This document shows positions 24,029-32,661 of a DNA stretch of 64,000 nucleotides, one piece after another. Under the pieces are notes generated by a model that made no database searches, was not told the DNA's origin, and worked only from the letters and a program-made list of their open reading frames with translations. The number at the start of each line of letters is the position of its first letter. The first letter of the stretch is position 1. The stretch comes from Lachnospiraceae bacterium UBA1759 (GTDB lineage Bacteria; Bacillota; Clostridia; Lachnospirales; Lachnospiraceae): positions 28,669 to 92,668 of the forward strand of contig DCHF01000029.1 of the NCBI GenBank assembly GCA_002315555.1, given 5' to 3'. The position numbers and the translations under genes are program-made.

Positions 24029-24895
24029 ATGAACGAGTTTTCAAACGCTGAAAGAGCGGAGGTCCTGACACAGGCGCTTCCGTATATTAAGAAGCATGTA
24101 GGCAAAGTTGTCGTCGTCAAGTACGGCGGAAATGCAATGATCAATCCCGAGCTGAAGCAGCAGGTCATGGAAGACATCGCGCTTCTGTGGCTGATCGGTG
24201 TCAAGGTCGTGCTGGTGCACGGCGGCGGTCCGGAGATCAATGATCTGATGAAGAAGCTGAATAAGCAGCCTGAATTTGTGGATGGTCTGCGCGTGACAGA
24301 TCGCGAGACCGTGGACATCGTCCAGATGGTTCTGGCCGGCAAAGTCAATAAGACACTGGTCAGCCTGCTGGAAAGCACCGGCGGTAAGGCGATCGGCCTG
24401 TCCGGTATCGATGGCCGCTTGATCCAGGCCCGCATGAAGGATGAGCGCCTGGGCTACGTTGGTGAGATCACCAAGATCCACATCAAGCCCGTTACCGACC
24501 TCCTGGACAATGGTTACATCCCGGTCATCTCCACCGTGGGCTGTGACAAGGAAGGCAATATCTACAACATCAACGGCGATACCGCAGCCGCATACATTGC
24601 CGGCGCACTGCAGGCAGAACGTTTCATTCTGATGACGGACATCGCAGGTATTCTCCGCGATAAGGACGACCCGGATTCCCTGATTCCGGAGATCACCGTT
24701 CAGGAAGCCGCTACGTTAAAGGAAGACGGCGTCATCTCCGGCGGCATGATCCCGAAGGTCGATTGCTGCATCAAAGCCATCAACGAAGGTGTTGAAAATG
24801 TAATCATCATGGACGGCCGCGTTCCGCACTCCATCCTGATGGAGCTCCTGACCGATGAAGGTGCAGGTACCATGGTAAAAGGAGGCCGCCATTGA
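24029..24895 (+). CDS. argB: Acetylglutamate kinase
   Basis: A 288-residue amino acid kinase. It phosphorylates N-acetylglutamate and is often the arginine-inhibited step. Motifs: VVVKYGGNAMINPELK, VLVHGGGPEINDLMKK, NINGDTAAAYIAGAL, and GGMIPKVDCCIKAINEGV. An N-terminal helix (FSNAERAEVLTQALPYIKKH) is that of the arginine-sensitive hexameric form. ATG at 24029 is chosen over an upstream in-frame start inside argJ. Its stop overlaps the argD start. Confidence 0.95.
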   Translation: MNEFSNAERAEVLTQALPYIKKHVGKVVVVKYGGNAMINPELKQQVMEDIALLWLIGVKVVLVHGGGPEINDLMKKLNKQPEFVDGLRVTDRETVDIVQMVLAGKVNKTLVSLLESTGGKAIGLSGIDGRLIQARMKDERLGYVGEITKIHIKPVTDLLDNGYIPVISTVGCDKEGNIYNINGDTAAAYIAGALQAERFILMTDIAGILRDKDDPDSLIPEITVQEAATLKEDGVISGGMIPKVDCCIKAINEGVENVIIMDGRVPHSILMELLTDEGAGTMVKGGRH

Positions 24896-26061
24896 GTATT
24901 TTTGAAGTAGATAAACAGTATGTTGCGGGAACCTACAACCGTTTCCCGGTAGAAATCGTCTCCGGTAAAGGTTCCGTTGTCACAGATGTTGATGGAAAAG
25001 AGTACATCGACATGGGCTCCGGTATTGCAGTAACCTCTTTCGGTATTGCGGACGATGTCTGGCAGCAGGCCATCATCGAGCAGATCGGCAAGGTCCAGCA
25101 TATGTCCAACCTGTATTACACCGAGCCATGCGCGCTCCTTGCGGAAATGCTCTGCAAGAAGACCGGTTTCAAAAAAGTCTTCTTCTCCAACTCCGGTGCA
25201 GAAGCCAACGAATGTGCCATCAAGGCTGCACGTAAGTATTCCGCTGAAAAGAAGGGGGCCGATCACTTCACGATCGTCACGATGAAGAACGGCTTCCACG
25301 GAAGAACGCTGACCACGCTGGCAGCAACCGGTCAGGAGCATTATCATGAACTGTACCAGCCGCTGACGCCCGGTTTCGTTTCCGTAACCCCCGGCGATGT
25401 AGACGAGCTGAAGAAGGTCTGTGAAGAGACCAAAGCCGCAGCAATCATGGTCGAATGCATCCAGGGTGAAGGCGGTGTGCTGGTTCAGGACGCAGCATAC
25501 ATTCGCACAGCTGCGGAATATGCAAAAGAAAATGATATCATTCTGATCGTCGATGAAGTACAGACCGGAAACGGCCGTACCGGCGCTCTTTATTCTTATA
25601 TGCAGTATGGCATCGAGCCCGATGTTGTCTCCACGGCAAAGGGTCTTGCCGGCGGTCTCCCGCTTGGCGCAACCATGCTGAACGAAAAAGTGCAGAACGT
25701 CTTCGGTTTCGGCGATCACGGTTCCACCTTTGGCGGTAACCCGGTCAGCTGCGCCGCAGCGCTTAGCATTCTGAAACGCCTGGACGATGCTTTCCTCGCA
25801 GAAGTCACAGCAAAGGGCGAATTCCTGCGTAATGCTTTTGCCGATACCGAAGGTATCGAAGCTGTCAGCGGCATGGGCCTGATGCTCGGTCTTAAGACCG
25901 TTAAGCCGGCCGGTGAAGTCGTTGCGACCTGTATGGCAAACGGTGTGCTCTGCCTGACCGCAAAGGATAAGGTCCGTCTTCTTCCGGCACTGAACATTCC
26001 GATGCCCGCGCTTGAAAAGGCTGTGGAAGTCATTAAGGAAGCTTGCAGACTTGCAGACTAA
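24892..26061 (+). CDS. argD: Acetylornithine aminotransferase
   Basis: A 389-residue PLP-dependent class III aminotransferase. It converts N-acetylglutamate semialdehyde to N-acetylornithine. Motifs: VTDVDGKEYIDMGSGIAV, FSNSGAEANECAIKAARKY, the Asp in LIVDEVQTGNGRTG, and the Schiff-base Lys in VSTAKGLAGGLPLGA. The start codon is TTG at 24892, overlapping the argB stop (TTGA), with AAAGGAGG in front. It closes the operon, followed by a strong terminator. The remaining arginine genes are not in this window. Confidence 0.95.
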   Translation: MSIFEVDKQYVAGTYNRFPVEIVSGKGSVVTDVDGKEYIDMGSGIAVTSFGIADDVWQQAIIEQIGKVQHMSNLYYTEPCALLAEMLCKKTGFKKVFFSNSGAEANECAIKAARKYSAEKKGADHFTIVTMKNGFHGRTLTTLAATGQEHYHELYQPLTPGFVSVTPGDVDELKKVCEETKAAAIMVECIQGEGGVLVQDAAYIRTAAEYAKENDIILIVDEVQTGNGRTGALYSYMQYGIEPDVVSTAKGLAGGLPLGATMLNEKVQNVFGFGDHGSTFGGNPVSCAAALSILKRLDDAFLAEVTAKGEFLRNAFADTEGIEAVSGMGLMLGLKTVKPAGEVVATCMANGVLCLTAKDKVRLLPALNIPMPALEKAVEVIKEACRLAD

Positions 26062-26112
26062 AAGTACTTGAAGGAGGCCGGCTATATAAACGCCTCTATA
26101 CCGGTTAATCTA

Positions 26113-26190
26113 AAAAGCCCGCCATCCGCGGATCACCCCTACCGGTTCTCCGGCAAAAGGATATCACTTCGGATGGCGGGCTTTTTCTTC
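26113..26190 (+). terminator. Terminator of the arginine operon (bidirectional)
   Basis: A 16-bp stem AAAAGCCCGCCATCCG / CGGATGGCGGGCTTTT around a loop with its own ACCGG/CCGG hairpin. T-runs occur on both strands, so it also ends the minus-strand gtrA transcript. Confidence 0.92.
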
Positions 26191-26197
26191 TGACCGC

Positions 26198-26635
26198 TTA
26201 CGATTTTGCTCTCTTATTAGTATCAATGCTCTTTCCGAATACCACAAAACGATCATAAAGGTATTCCAGCACAAAATTCGCTACCATGTTCAGCGCGGTG
26301 ACCAGATACTCGTTCCAACCGCAGGTTTCCGCGAGCCAGTTTCCGAGAATCGTCGATACCGGTGTAAAGACAGCATAGAAGATTGCGACCTTCAGCATGG
26401 CGATGGGAACATTGGACGCGGATTTAAACGTGAACTCGCGATTCAGCGTAAAATTCCAGATAACCGATGCCACCAGGGCGATCAGATAACACGGCCAGTA
26501 CGGCCAGAGCGTAAAACGCTCGAGGAGCGCAAAAACAACGATCTCGATCAAACCGGCGGAAACGGAAAAGAACAGGAACTTTATGAAGCGGACCGCTTCA
26601 TCTTTTTTGTTGTTGGATGAACTTGTATTTGTCAT
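26198..26635 (-). CDS. GtrA-like membrane protein
   Basis: A 145-residue protein with four hydrophobic segments, beginning about residue 15 (FIKFLFFSVSAGLIEIVVF). The signatures FTLNREFTFKS between helices two and three and the end YLYDRFVVFGK are typical of the GtrA family, which are proposed flippases of lipid-linked sugars or cell-wall glycosylation helpers. The longer frame starts with TTG at 26668, but ATG at 26635 has GGAGAG and is preferred. It follows a hairpin after the FMN oxidoreductase gene, at the end of a surface-carbohydrate gene run (rfbF, surface protein, GH36). Confidence 0.82.
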   Translation of the reverse strand: MTNTSSSNNKKDEAVRFIKFLFFSVSAGLIEIVVFALLERFTLWPYWPCYLIALVASVIWNFTLNREFTFKSASNVPIAMLKVAIFYAVFTPVSTILGNWLAETCGWNEYLVTALNMVANFVLEYLYDRFVVFGKSIDTNKRAKS

Positions 26636-26670
26636 AACTCTCCGTACAATCTCTTTGTAAAACCACAATA

Positions 26671-26704
26671 GATTCCCCCGATATCGCGTCTGATTCGGGG
26701 GAAT
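26671..26704 (-). terminator. Hairpin between FMN oxidoreductase and gtrA-like genes
   Basis: Stem GATTCCCCCGA / TCGGGGGAAT. On the minus strand it is followed only by CTATTGTGG, so it may be a partial terminator or processing site rather than a full stop. Confidence 0.55.
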
Positions 26705-26719
26705 TCTTTTACCGTTTTC

Positions 26720-27595
26720 TTACAGGATCACAAGACATTTATCGTCAATGTCTGTCACCTTATGGTAGCCGGTACGTGCGGTCAAAGCCTTCAGTTCATT
26801 GGAAATCTTCATGATGGCGTTGTAAGCGCCTTCTTCCTCTCCCTCTTTCAACGGTCCCATTAACGGACGACCTATACAAACCGCATCTGCACCGAGTGCC
26901 AGCGCCTTAAAAGCATCAACGCCGTTACGGATGCCGCAATCCACAATGATCTGAATACGATCACCGACAGCCGCCTTGATCTCCGGAAGAACAAGGAGCG
27001 GCGGAACACTGGACGGCTGAATACCGTGATGGTGGGAGATAATGAGCGCCTTTGCGCCGATTTCCACACACTTTACCGCATCTTCCACGCTAAGAACACC
27101 CTTCACAACGAACGGGGTATCGCCTGCTGCTTCCACAAGTTCACGCATATCTTCCATAGTCTTAGACTTCATCGGATAACCGCAGACCACATCATAGCCG
27201 CCTTCCCAATTATACATATGGTCGATGTCACATCCAACCGCAAACACGCCGATTTCCTTGCTATGCTTGATCTGACGAATGATCTCCTCATTCTTCTCGT
27301 GCGGCTTGATGATGCTGACGACCTTTGCGCCGGTCGCCTGGATGCGCTCGATCTCATCGTCCTCGGTCATGCCCGCAAAATAAACCGCACCTGCACGCTT
27401 TGCAGCAGAAGCCATCTTTTCCATACCGTTCGGTGTAACTGTGTGCAGATGAGAAAGCGCGGCCGTCATGATCGGAGTCTCAAAGGTTTCTCCCAGGATG
27501 TTTACGGTCATATCCGGAATGTCACTGTCGATCAGTCTGGATTTTAAAAGAATTCTGTCAAAATAAGCCTCGGTGATCTGGTCTGAATTCATCAT
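26720..27595 (-). CDS. FMN-dependent alpha-hydroxy-acid dehydrogenase family protein
   Basis: A 291-residue TIM-barrel flavoprotein related to lactate/glycolate oxidases, with the shorter length seen in Clostridia. Visible: TPIMTAALSHLHTVTPNG near the N-terminus, FVVKGVLSVEDAVKCVE with the flavin-contacting Lys, ALIISHHHGIQ in place of the usual SNHGGRQ that carries the catalytic His, IIVDCGIRNGVDAFKALALG and VCIGRPLMG for phosphate binding. ATG at 27595 follows GAGGAG, which is the end of the GH36 gene. The substrate is unknown; the altered active-site box warns against calling it lactate oxidase. Confidence 0.8.
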   Translation of the reverse strand: MMNSDQITEAYFDRILLKSRLIDSDIPDMTVNILGETFETPIMTAALSHLHTVTPNGMEKMASAAKRAGAVYFAGMTEDDEIERIQATGAKVVSIIKPHEKNEEIIRQIKHSKEIGVFAVGCDIDHMYNWEGGYDVVCGYPMKSKTMEDMRELVEAAGDTPFVVKGVLSVEDAVKCVEIGAKALIISHHHGIQPSSVPPLLVLPEIKAAVGDRIQIIVDCGIRNGVDAFKALALGADAVCIGRPLMGPLKEGEEEGAYNAIMKISNELKALTARTGYHKVTDIDDKCLVIL

Positions 27596-27597
27596 GT

Positions 27598-29847
27598 TTA
27601 TTTCTCCTCGATAATGATCTGCCATCCCTGATATTCCTTGCGATATGCCGGAATATAAAAACCTCTGGTCATTAAGGTCTGGCCACTGTAAAGAGTCTCG
27701 CCATCAAAAACTGCCTGCTGGCGTGTATCAAGCGGATACATCAGGCCCGGAGCCTCCATAAGGCGCATCGTGTACTTTGCCTCCTTCTTCAGGCCCTTCA
27801 CCTTGACAAATACCGGTGCCGGATTTGCACGAACGGCGTGATATACCGCATTCACGACTGCACGGGCGCCGTCTTCATCGGCCATTTCCCAAACAGTACA
27901 TGTATGATCAAACGGTGTGGTCAGTCGATAGTAATTGCCGTACTGAATCGTTGAGTACAGTTCCTTGAATACACTGATCTGCCGCTGAACCTCGTCTTTT
28001 TCCTCCGCAGACATCTTGTTGATGTCCAGCTCGTAACCAAAGGTACCGGACATCGCCACAATGCCTCTGGTATCCAACGGAGTCACTCTTCCGGTCTGAT
28101 GGTTCGGCGTTGCGGAAACGTGCGAGCCGACGGTGCTGACCGGGTAAATGAAGGACGTGCCGTACTGAATCTCCAGTCGCTCAATGGGATCGGTATCATC
28201 ACTGCCCCAAATCTGCGGAGTGTAATACATCATACCGGCATCAAAACGACCGCCGCCACTGCTGCAGCCTTCGATCAGAAGGTCCGGGAACTCCGTAAGC
28301 AGGGCTTCCAGCACGCGATACGTACCAAGCATGAAACGATGTGTCATTTCACCCTGTCGCTCCTTGGGCAGCGCATGCGAATACTTGTCGCAAATGCTGC
28401 GGTTATAGTCCCATTTTACATAATCGATCTGAGCGGCGCGGATAACATCACTCATACATTTGATCAGATAATCCTGAACATCGACGCGGCTCAGGTCCAG
28501 AATCAGTTCATTTCTGGAAAGATTCGGTTTACGGCCGGGAATCGTCACGGCCCAATCCGGATGCGTTCTATAAAGATCGCTATCCTCGGAAACCGCTTCC
28601 GGCTCAAACCAGATGCCGAACTTGACGCCGGTCGCTTTAATACGCTTGCCCAGCTCTTCGATGGTGCACCCCAGCTTCTTCTCATTCGGGAACCAGTCGC
28701 CCAGGCCGGAATTGTCATCGTCGCGCTTGCCAAACCAACCATCGTCCAGGACGAACATTTCTACGCCGAGGGTCGCAGCATCAGCCGCGATAGAAACCAG
28801 CTTGTCACCGTCAAAATTGAAGTAGGTGCCTTCCCAGTTATTGATAAGGACCGGTCGTCTGGCATCGCGCCACGGTCCGCGGACGATGTGCTTCCGGATA
28901 AAACGATGCAGGTTATTGGACATCTCCGAAATACCGTTTGCGGAGTAGGTCAGAATAGCCTCCGGTGCATCAAAAACCTCGCCGGGCTGCAGCGTCCAGG
29001 CAAAATTGTCGGGATGAATGCCCAGCACCAGACGGGTGTTATTGATCATGTCTTTTTCGATCTCAAGCTCGAATTCGCAGCTGTAGACAAAAGTCACGCC
29101 ATACGCGGAACCGGTAAATTCATCCGCAGTAGGATCACACAGAATGACAGACGGGCTGTAGTGCGGGCTGGAAGAGCCGCGCACGGAGCCGATGGAATGA
29201 ATTCCATGTGTTACATGTTCGCGCTCCGGTGTGCGCTCGCGCGCCCAGCGGCCGTAGAATGTGATCATATCAAGGTCATCGCCGATGAAATCGAGGTTGA
29301 CGGAGGCCACCTTATTCACGACCTTCGGTTCCGGACCGTCGTTGATCAGTTTGACTGCGCGGGTAATAACATCCGCCTTTTCAAACACGCCGTAGTAGAG
29401 GATCGCCGTGACATTGGCCTCGGTATCCTTCAGCGTAAGGGCAAGCGTCATGGCATCGTCTGCATCATCATATGCAGCCGGCAGACCCGGAATGCTGTAC
29501 TTTCCGGGATAGATCTCATGTCCCGCATAACGGAAACGAAGCGCCTGCGTACCGTCCCCATGCAGAACTCTTGCTGCTGTCACGCGGTAGTCGCCGGTAC
29601 CAAAACCGGAATACTCCTGCGGAAGCGTGTCCAATGAATATGAACGATCGATCTTGGCTATCTCCGCCGGGTTTCCGGACAGGCCGCGGTCAATGCGGTG
29701 GATGGCATAGGACATGTCATCGTCCGCCGTCTTCTCACCGTAGTAGGTATGAAGGACGGTATTCAGTTCGTCGATCTTCATCTGGTACGTAGAATTCCGG
29801 GTTTGAAGCGTAATTGTTCGTTTTTCTTCGTTGTACAGGATGCTCAT
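27598..29847 (-). CDS. Alpha-galactosidase, GH36 family
   Basis: A 749-residue cytoplasmic enzyme. It releases terminal alpha-galactose from raffinose-type sugars. Domains: N-terminal beta-supersandwich (to about residue 325), catalytic barrel and C-terminal sheet. Motifs: VLINNWEGTYFNFDGDK, FVLDDGWFGKRDDD, GIWFEPEAVSEDSDL, the nucleophile in YVKWDYNRSI, EGCSSGGGRFDAGMMYY and the acid/base in IWGSDDTDPIERL. Full family length with no break. The gene starts 2 bp after the surface-protein gene, so both are on one transcript. No transporter is adjacent. Confidence 0.95.
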   Translation of the reverse strand: MSILYNEEKRTITLQTRNSTYQMKIDELNTVLHTYYGEKTADDDMSYAIHRIDRGLSGNPAEIAKIDRSYSLDTLPQEYSGFGTGDYRVTAARVLHGDGTQALRFRYAGHEIYPGKYSIPGLPAAYDDADDAMTLALTLKDTEANVTAILYYGVFEKADVITRAVKLINDGPEPKVVNKVASVNLDFIGDDLDMITFYGRWARERTPEREHVTHGIHSIGSVRGSSSPHYSPSVILCDPTADEFTGSAYGVTFVYSCEFELEIEKDMINNTRLVLGIHPDNFAWTLQPGEVFDAPEAILTYSANGISEMSNNLHRFIRKHIVRGPWRDARRPVLINNWEGTYFNFDGDKLVSIAADAATLGVEMFVLDDGWFGKRDDDNSGLGDWFPNEKKLGCTIEELGKRIKATGVKFGIWFEPEAVSEDSDLYRTHPDWAVTIPGRKPNLSRNELILDLSRVDVQDYLIKCMSDVIRAAQIDYVKWDYNRSICDKYSHALPKERQGEMTHRFMLGTYRVLEALLTEFPDLLIEGCSSGGGRFDAGMMYYTPQIWGSDDTDPIERLEIQYGTSFIYPVSTVGSHVSATPNHQTGRVTPLDTRGIVAMSGTFGYELDINKMSAEEKDEVQRQISVFKELYSTIQYGNYYRLTTPFDHTCTVWEMADEDGARAVVNAVYHAVRANPAPVFVKVKGLKKEAKYTMRLMEAPGLMYPLDTRQQAVFDGETLYSGQTLMTRGFYIPAYRKEYQGWQIIIEEK

Positions 29848-29849
29848 TG

Positions 29850-31847
29850 CTACTTTTTCCCTTCGTGGTCGTTATTATGTTGTTCTTTGGAACTCTTCAC
29901 ATTATTATTCTTCGGTGCACTGCTCTTTTTCTTTTTGGGCTTCTGCTCGTTCAAATAGAACAGTACCGCAATCAGAATACAGATCACCACAAAAATCACC
30001 GCAATAATGATGATCAGACGGATCGCGTTCTTACGGATGTCATCATCATCGTTTTTCGCGGTGGTCTCCGGCGCCTGCGTGGAAACTTCCTTTACGGTAG
30101 GTTTAGTGGTCGGTGCCTCGGTCAGCGCCTCTTCCAACGTCTCCTCTACCGATTCCTCCTCCGTATCCTCCGATACGATATTGGCCGGAATCGTTGCCGC
30201 GCTCGTACTTGTGGACTGCACAGTCGCGTACGTGCTCTGCGGAATGATCGATGCCGCGGTGACCGACGCTGCCGTTGTCGCTTTGGTCGTCTCCTTTGTT
30301 GTTTCCTTCTCTGTCGTTTCCTTCTTTGTCGTCTCTTCTGTTGAGCTTTCCTCTTCGCTGCTCCCCGGCTCGCGACGGGTAATGGTAATTGCCAGCGCCT
30401 GCGAATCCGTCGTCAACTTCCCGGTGCCCTTCCGCACCACATAAACACTCTCCGCTTCATCCGGCACGGCGACCGTCAATTTATTTCGCTCGGGTTCTTC
30501 ACCTTCCAGATCCGCGTCTTCAATATCCGTAAACGCTTCACCGTCAAAGCTGTATTTCATATTTACATCCACGCCGGTCAGCGTTCCCGTCGTCTCATCG
30601 TCGGAAAGCTCAAATGTCACGACCGGTGTTTCCTCTTCTTCGCCGCGGATCACCAACGTGGCCGATGTTTCCGACACCTCATAACCCGCTTCACCGGCAT
30701 AGACCGCCGTCAGACTGTAACTGCCCACCCGGTATTCGTCCATCTCCGGAAGCAGCGTAAACGATACCGCACCGTCTGCATCCGTGGTCAGACCGGTGAG
30801 CGTTGTTCCGTTCATTCTCAGGGCGATACTCCGCCCTTCCATAACCAATCCGTCCCGATCCTTCAGCACCGCGCCGATCGTGATCTCTTCCGCAGTTTCA
30901 TCGGAATAAGACACCGCATCGAATTCCAGCACCGTATTGTTGATATCAGATTGCTTTTCATATACTCCCTGCAGTTCCTGCGTGGTCGCGGAAACCGGAA
31001 GTCCGTTCGTGACGCGTTTCCCGTTCACAAACACTGCCGTATTGGGGGAGAACATATAATTTTCACCTGCGCGGACGCTAAAGCCCAGCGAATAATCCGC
31101 ATCCGTTTCAAAGGTGTCACTTGCGGAAAGCGCACTACCGTCAGAGGCGAGCCATGCCGCCTCAAAAGACACTGCATATTTCAGTTCCATGACCGGATCT
31201 GCCGGTTCGGTTTCCTCCTCTTCCGGTTCCTCCACCGGTACCGGCACTTCGACCGAATAATCCGTCGGAATGACAGCGGCCGCACCGCTTGCGGGGTCGG
31301 TCACGCCGGTAATATCGATCCGGTCGATGATCATCTTCTCCGCTGCGGTTGCACCAAAAAGCACAAGGAATGTCACACTCTTTGCATTTGCGGAAAGAAT
31401 CAGCGTACGATTGTCCGGAATCCGTTCCGGCTCCTCTGCGGCTTTGTCCTTGTAAATTGCAAGACTCAATTCTTCCTTATCGGCAAAAACAGCGTCTCCC
31501 GCAGCACGGACCAGGATCTGATACCCGTAGACCGTCTTCCCGCTGAACGTCGTATCCGTCACAGCAACAAACGTGGACTCCGCTCCATCCTCGGAAAGTT
31601 CTTCCTTCACCCAGGACACATGTACCTCAGGATCCAGGTCGTTTAAATAAGTGACAGGTGTCGCGGAGGCAACCGAAGGAAGCATCGCCCCACCGCAATA
31701 CAGCGCAGGCGTGCCAATGTTGTTTAACTCAATTACATTGATCTTTCCGTCGGCGTTATGGTAGTCATCTGCCGCCGCCACTCGTGCAGGCAGCAGTGAA
31801 ACGAACAACACCAGACATAAAATCAGGCTGATTACTCGCTTCCTCAT
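29850..31847 (-). CDS. Membrane-anchored surface protein with Ig-like domains
   Basis: A 665-residue type I surface protein. Residues 1-25 are a signal peptide (LCLVLFVSLLPARVAAAD). Residues 26-185 form a beta-rich domain, 215-300 a second domain, and 305-400 an Ig-like domain of the kind VLEFDAVSYS...GAVLKDRDG...TGLTTDADGAVSFTLLPE, as in bacterial Big_3/invasin-type repeats. Residues 490-600 are a Thr/Glu/Ser-rich stalk (EETTKKETTEKETTK). A transmembrane helix (about 612-635) is followed by a Lys-rich tail. No LPXTG motif: it is membrane-held, spanning the wall by the stalk. It lies between rfbF and GH36. Ligand unknown. Confidence 0.75.
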   Translation of the reverse strand: MRKRVISLILCLVLFVSLLPARVAAADDYHNADGKINVIELNNIGTPALYCGGAMLPSVASATPVTYLNDLDPEVHVSWVKEELSEDGAESTFVAVTDTTFSGKTVYGYQILVRAAGDAVFADKEELSLAIYKDKAAEEPERIPDNRTLILSANAKSVTFLVLFGATAAEKMIIDRIDITGVTDPASGAAAVIPTDYSVEVPVPVEEPEEEETEPADPVMELKYAVSFEAAWLASDGSALSASDTFETDADYSLGFSVRAGENYMFSPNTAVFVNGKRVTNGLPVSATTQELQGVYEKQSDINNTVLEFDAVSYSDETAEEITIGAVLKDRDGLVMEGRSIALRMNGTTLTGLTTDADGAVSFTLLPEMDEYRVGSYSLTAVYAGEAGYEVSETSATLVIRGEEEETPVVTFELSDDETTGTLTGVDVNMKYSFDGEAFTDIEDADLEGEEPERNKLTVAVPDEAESVYVVRKGTGKLTTDSQALAITITRREPGSSEEESSTEETTKKETTEKETTKETTKATTAASVTAASIIPQSTYATVQSTSTSAATIPANIVSEDTEEESVEETLEEALTEAPTTKPTVKEVSTQAPETTAKNDDDDIRKNAIRLIIIIAVIFVVICILIAVLFYLNEQKPKKKKSSAPKNNNVKSSKEQHNNDHEGKK

Positions 31848-31866
31848 CCTCGTGCACCCTAATTAA

Positions 31867-32640
31867 TTATTCCCAGATCTTCCACGGCGCGCGGCCGGTC
31901 TCCCACAGTTCTTCCAGCTTCTTCATCTCGCGCTGTGTATCCATGCACTGCCAGAAACCCTCATGACGATACGCGGACATCTCACCTTCAGCGGAAAGAC
32001 GCTGCATCGGCTCTTTCTCGAAGACCGTGGTGTCATCCTTGAGATAACGGAAGACCTCCGGATTCATTACCATGAATCCGCCGTTGATCAGCGTGGAATC
32101 CTCGTCCTCTTTTTCGCGGAAAGATTCGACAATGCCGTCATCATTCAGATTCAGGACACCCTTCATCTGTGCGATATTGACAGCGGTCAATGTAGCGATC
32201 TTGCCGGTCTCCTGATGGAACTTAAGCAACTCCGGGATGTTGATGTCTGCGACGGCATCGCCGTAGGTCAGGAAGAACGGCTCGTCGCCGATGTACTTCT
32301 CGATCCGCTTCACGCGTCCGCCGGTCATGGTATCATAGCCGGTGTCAACGATCGTTACCTTCCACGGATCTACGTGCGAGGTATGGACCTGCACCGTGTT
32401 GTTGGAAAGGTCAAAGGTAACATCGGAATTATAGGTATAGAAATTGGCAAAATATGCCTTGATCACATCCTGCTTGTAGCCGGCGCAGATGATGAACTCA
32501 TTGAAACCGTACTTGGAATAGATCTTCATGATATGCCACAGGATGGGCTTACCGCCGATCTCGATCATCGGCTTCGGCTTCAGATGACTCTCTTCACTGA
32601 TTCTGGTTCCCAGACCGCCTGCTAAAATTACAACTTTCAT
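31867..32640 (-). CDS. rfbF: Glucose-1-phosphate cytidylyltransferase
   Basis: A 257-residue nucleotidyltransferase that makes CDP-glucose, the first step towards CDP-linked 3,6-dideoxyhexoses. Motifs: VILAGGLGTRISEESHLKPK, MIEIGGKPILWHIMKIYSKY, FFLTYGDAVADI with the metal-binding Asp, and INGGFMVMNPEVF. Length is exactly that of RfbF/DdhA. No RfbG, RfbH or other CDP-sugar genes are next to it; it sits alone between addA and the surface protein, with GGAGG before the ATG. The product may serve a glycosylation pathway encoded elsewhere. Confidence 0.94.
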   Translation of the reverse strand: MKVVILAGGLGTRISEESHLKPKPMIEIGGKPILWHIMKIYSKYGFNEFIICAGYKQDVIKAYFANFYTYNSDVTFDLSNNTVQVHTSHVDPWKVTIVDTGYDTMTGGRVKRIEKYIGDEPFFLTYGDAVADINIPELLKFHQETGKIATLTAVNIAQMKGVLNLNDDGIVESFREKEDEDSTLINGGFMVMNPEVFRYLKDDTTVFEKEPMQRLSAEGEMSAYRHEGFWQCMDTQREMKKLEELWETGRAPWKIWE

Positions 32641-32661
32641 AAAACCTCCGCGAATACTGCG

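Noticed and set aside
28099..29637. 512-codon plus-strand frame opposite the GH36 gene
   Set aside because: Shadow caused by codon bias of the alpha-galactosidase; product resembles no protein family.
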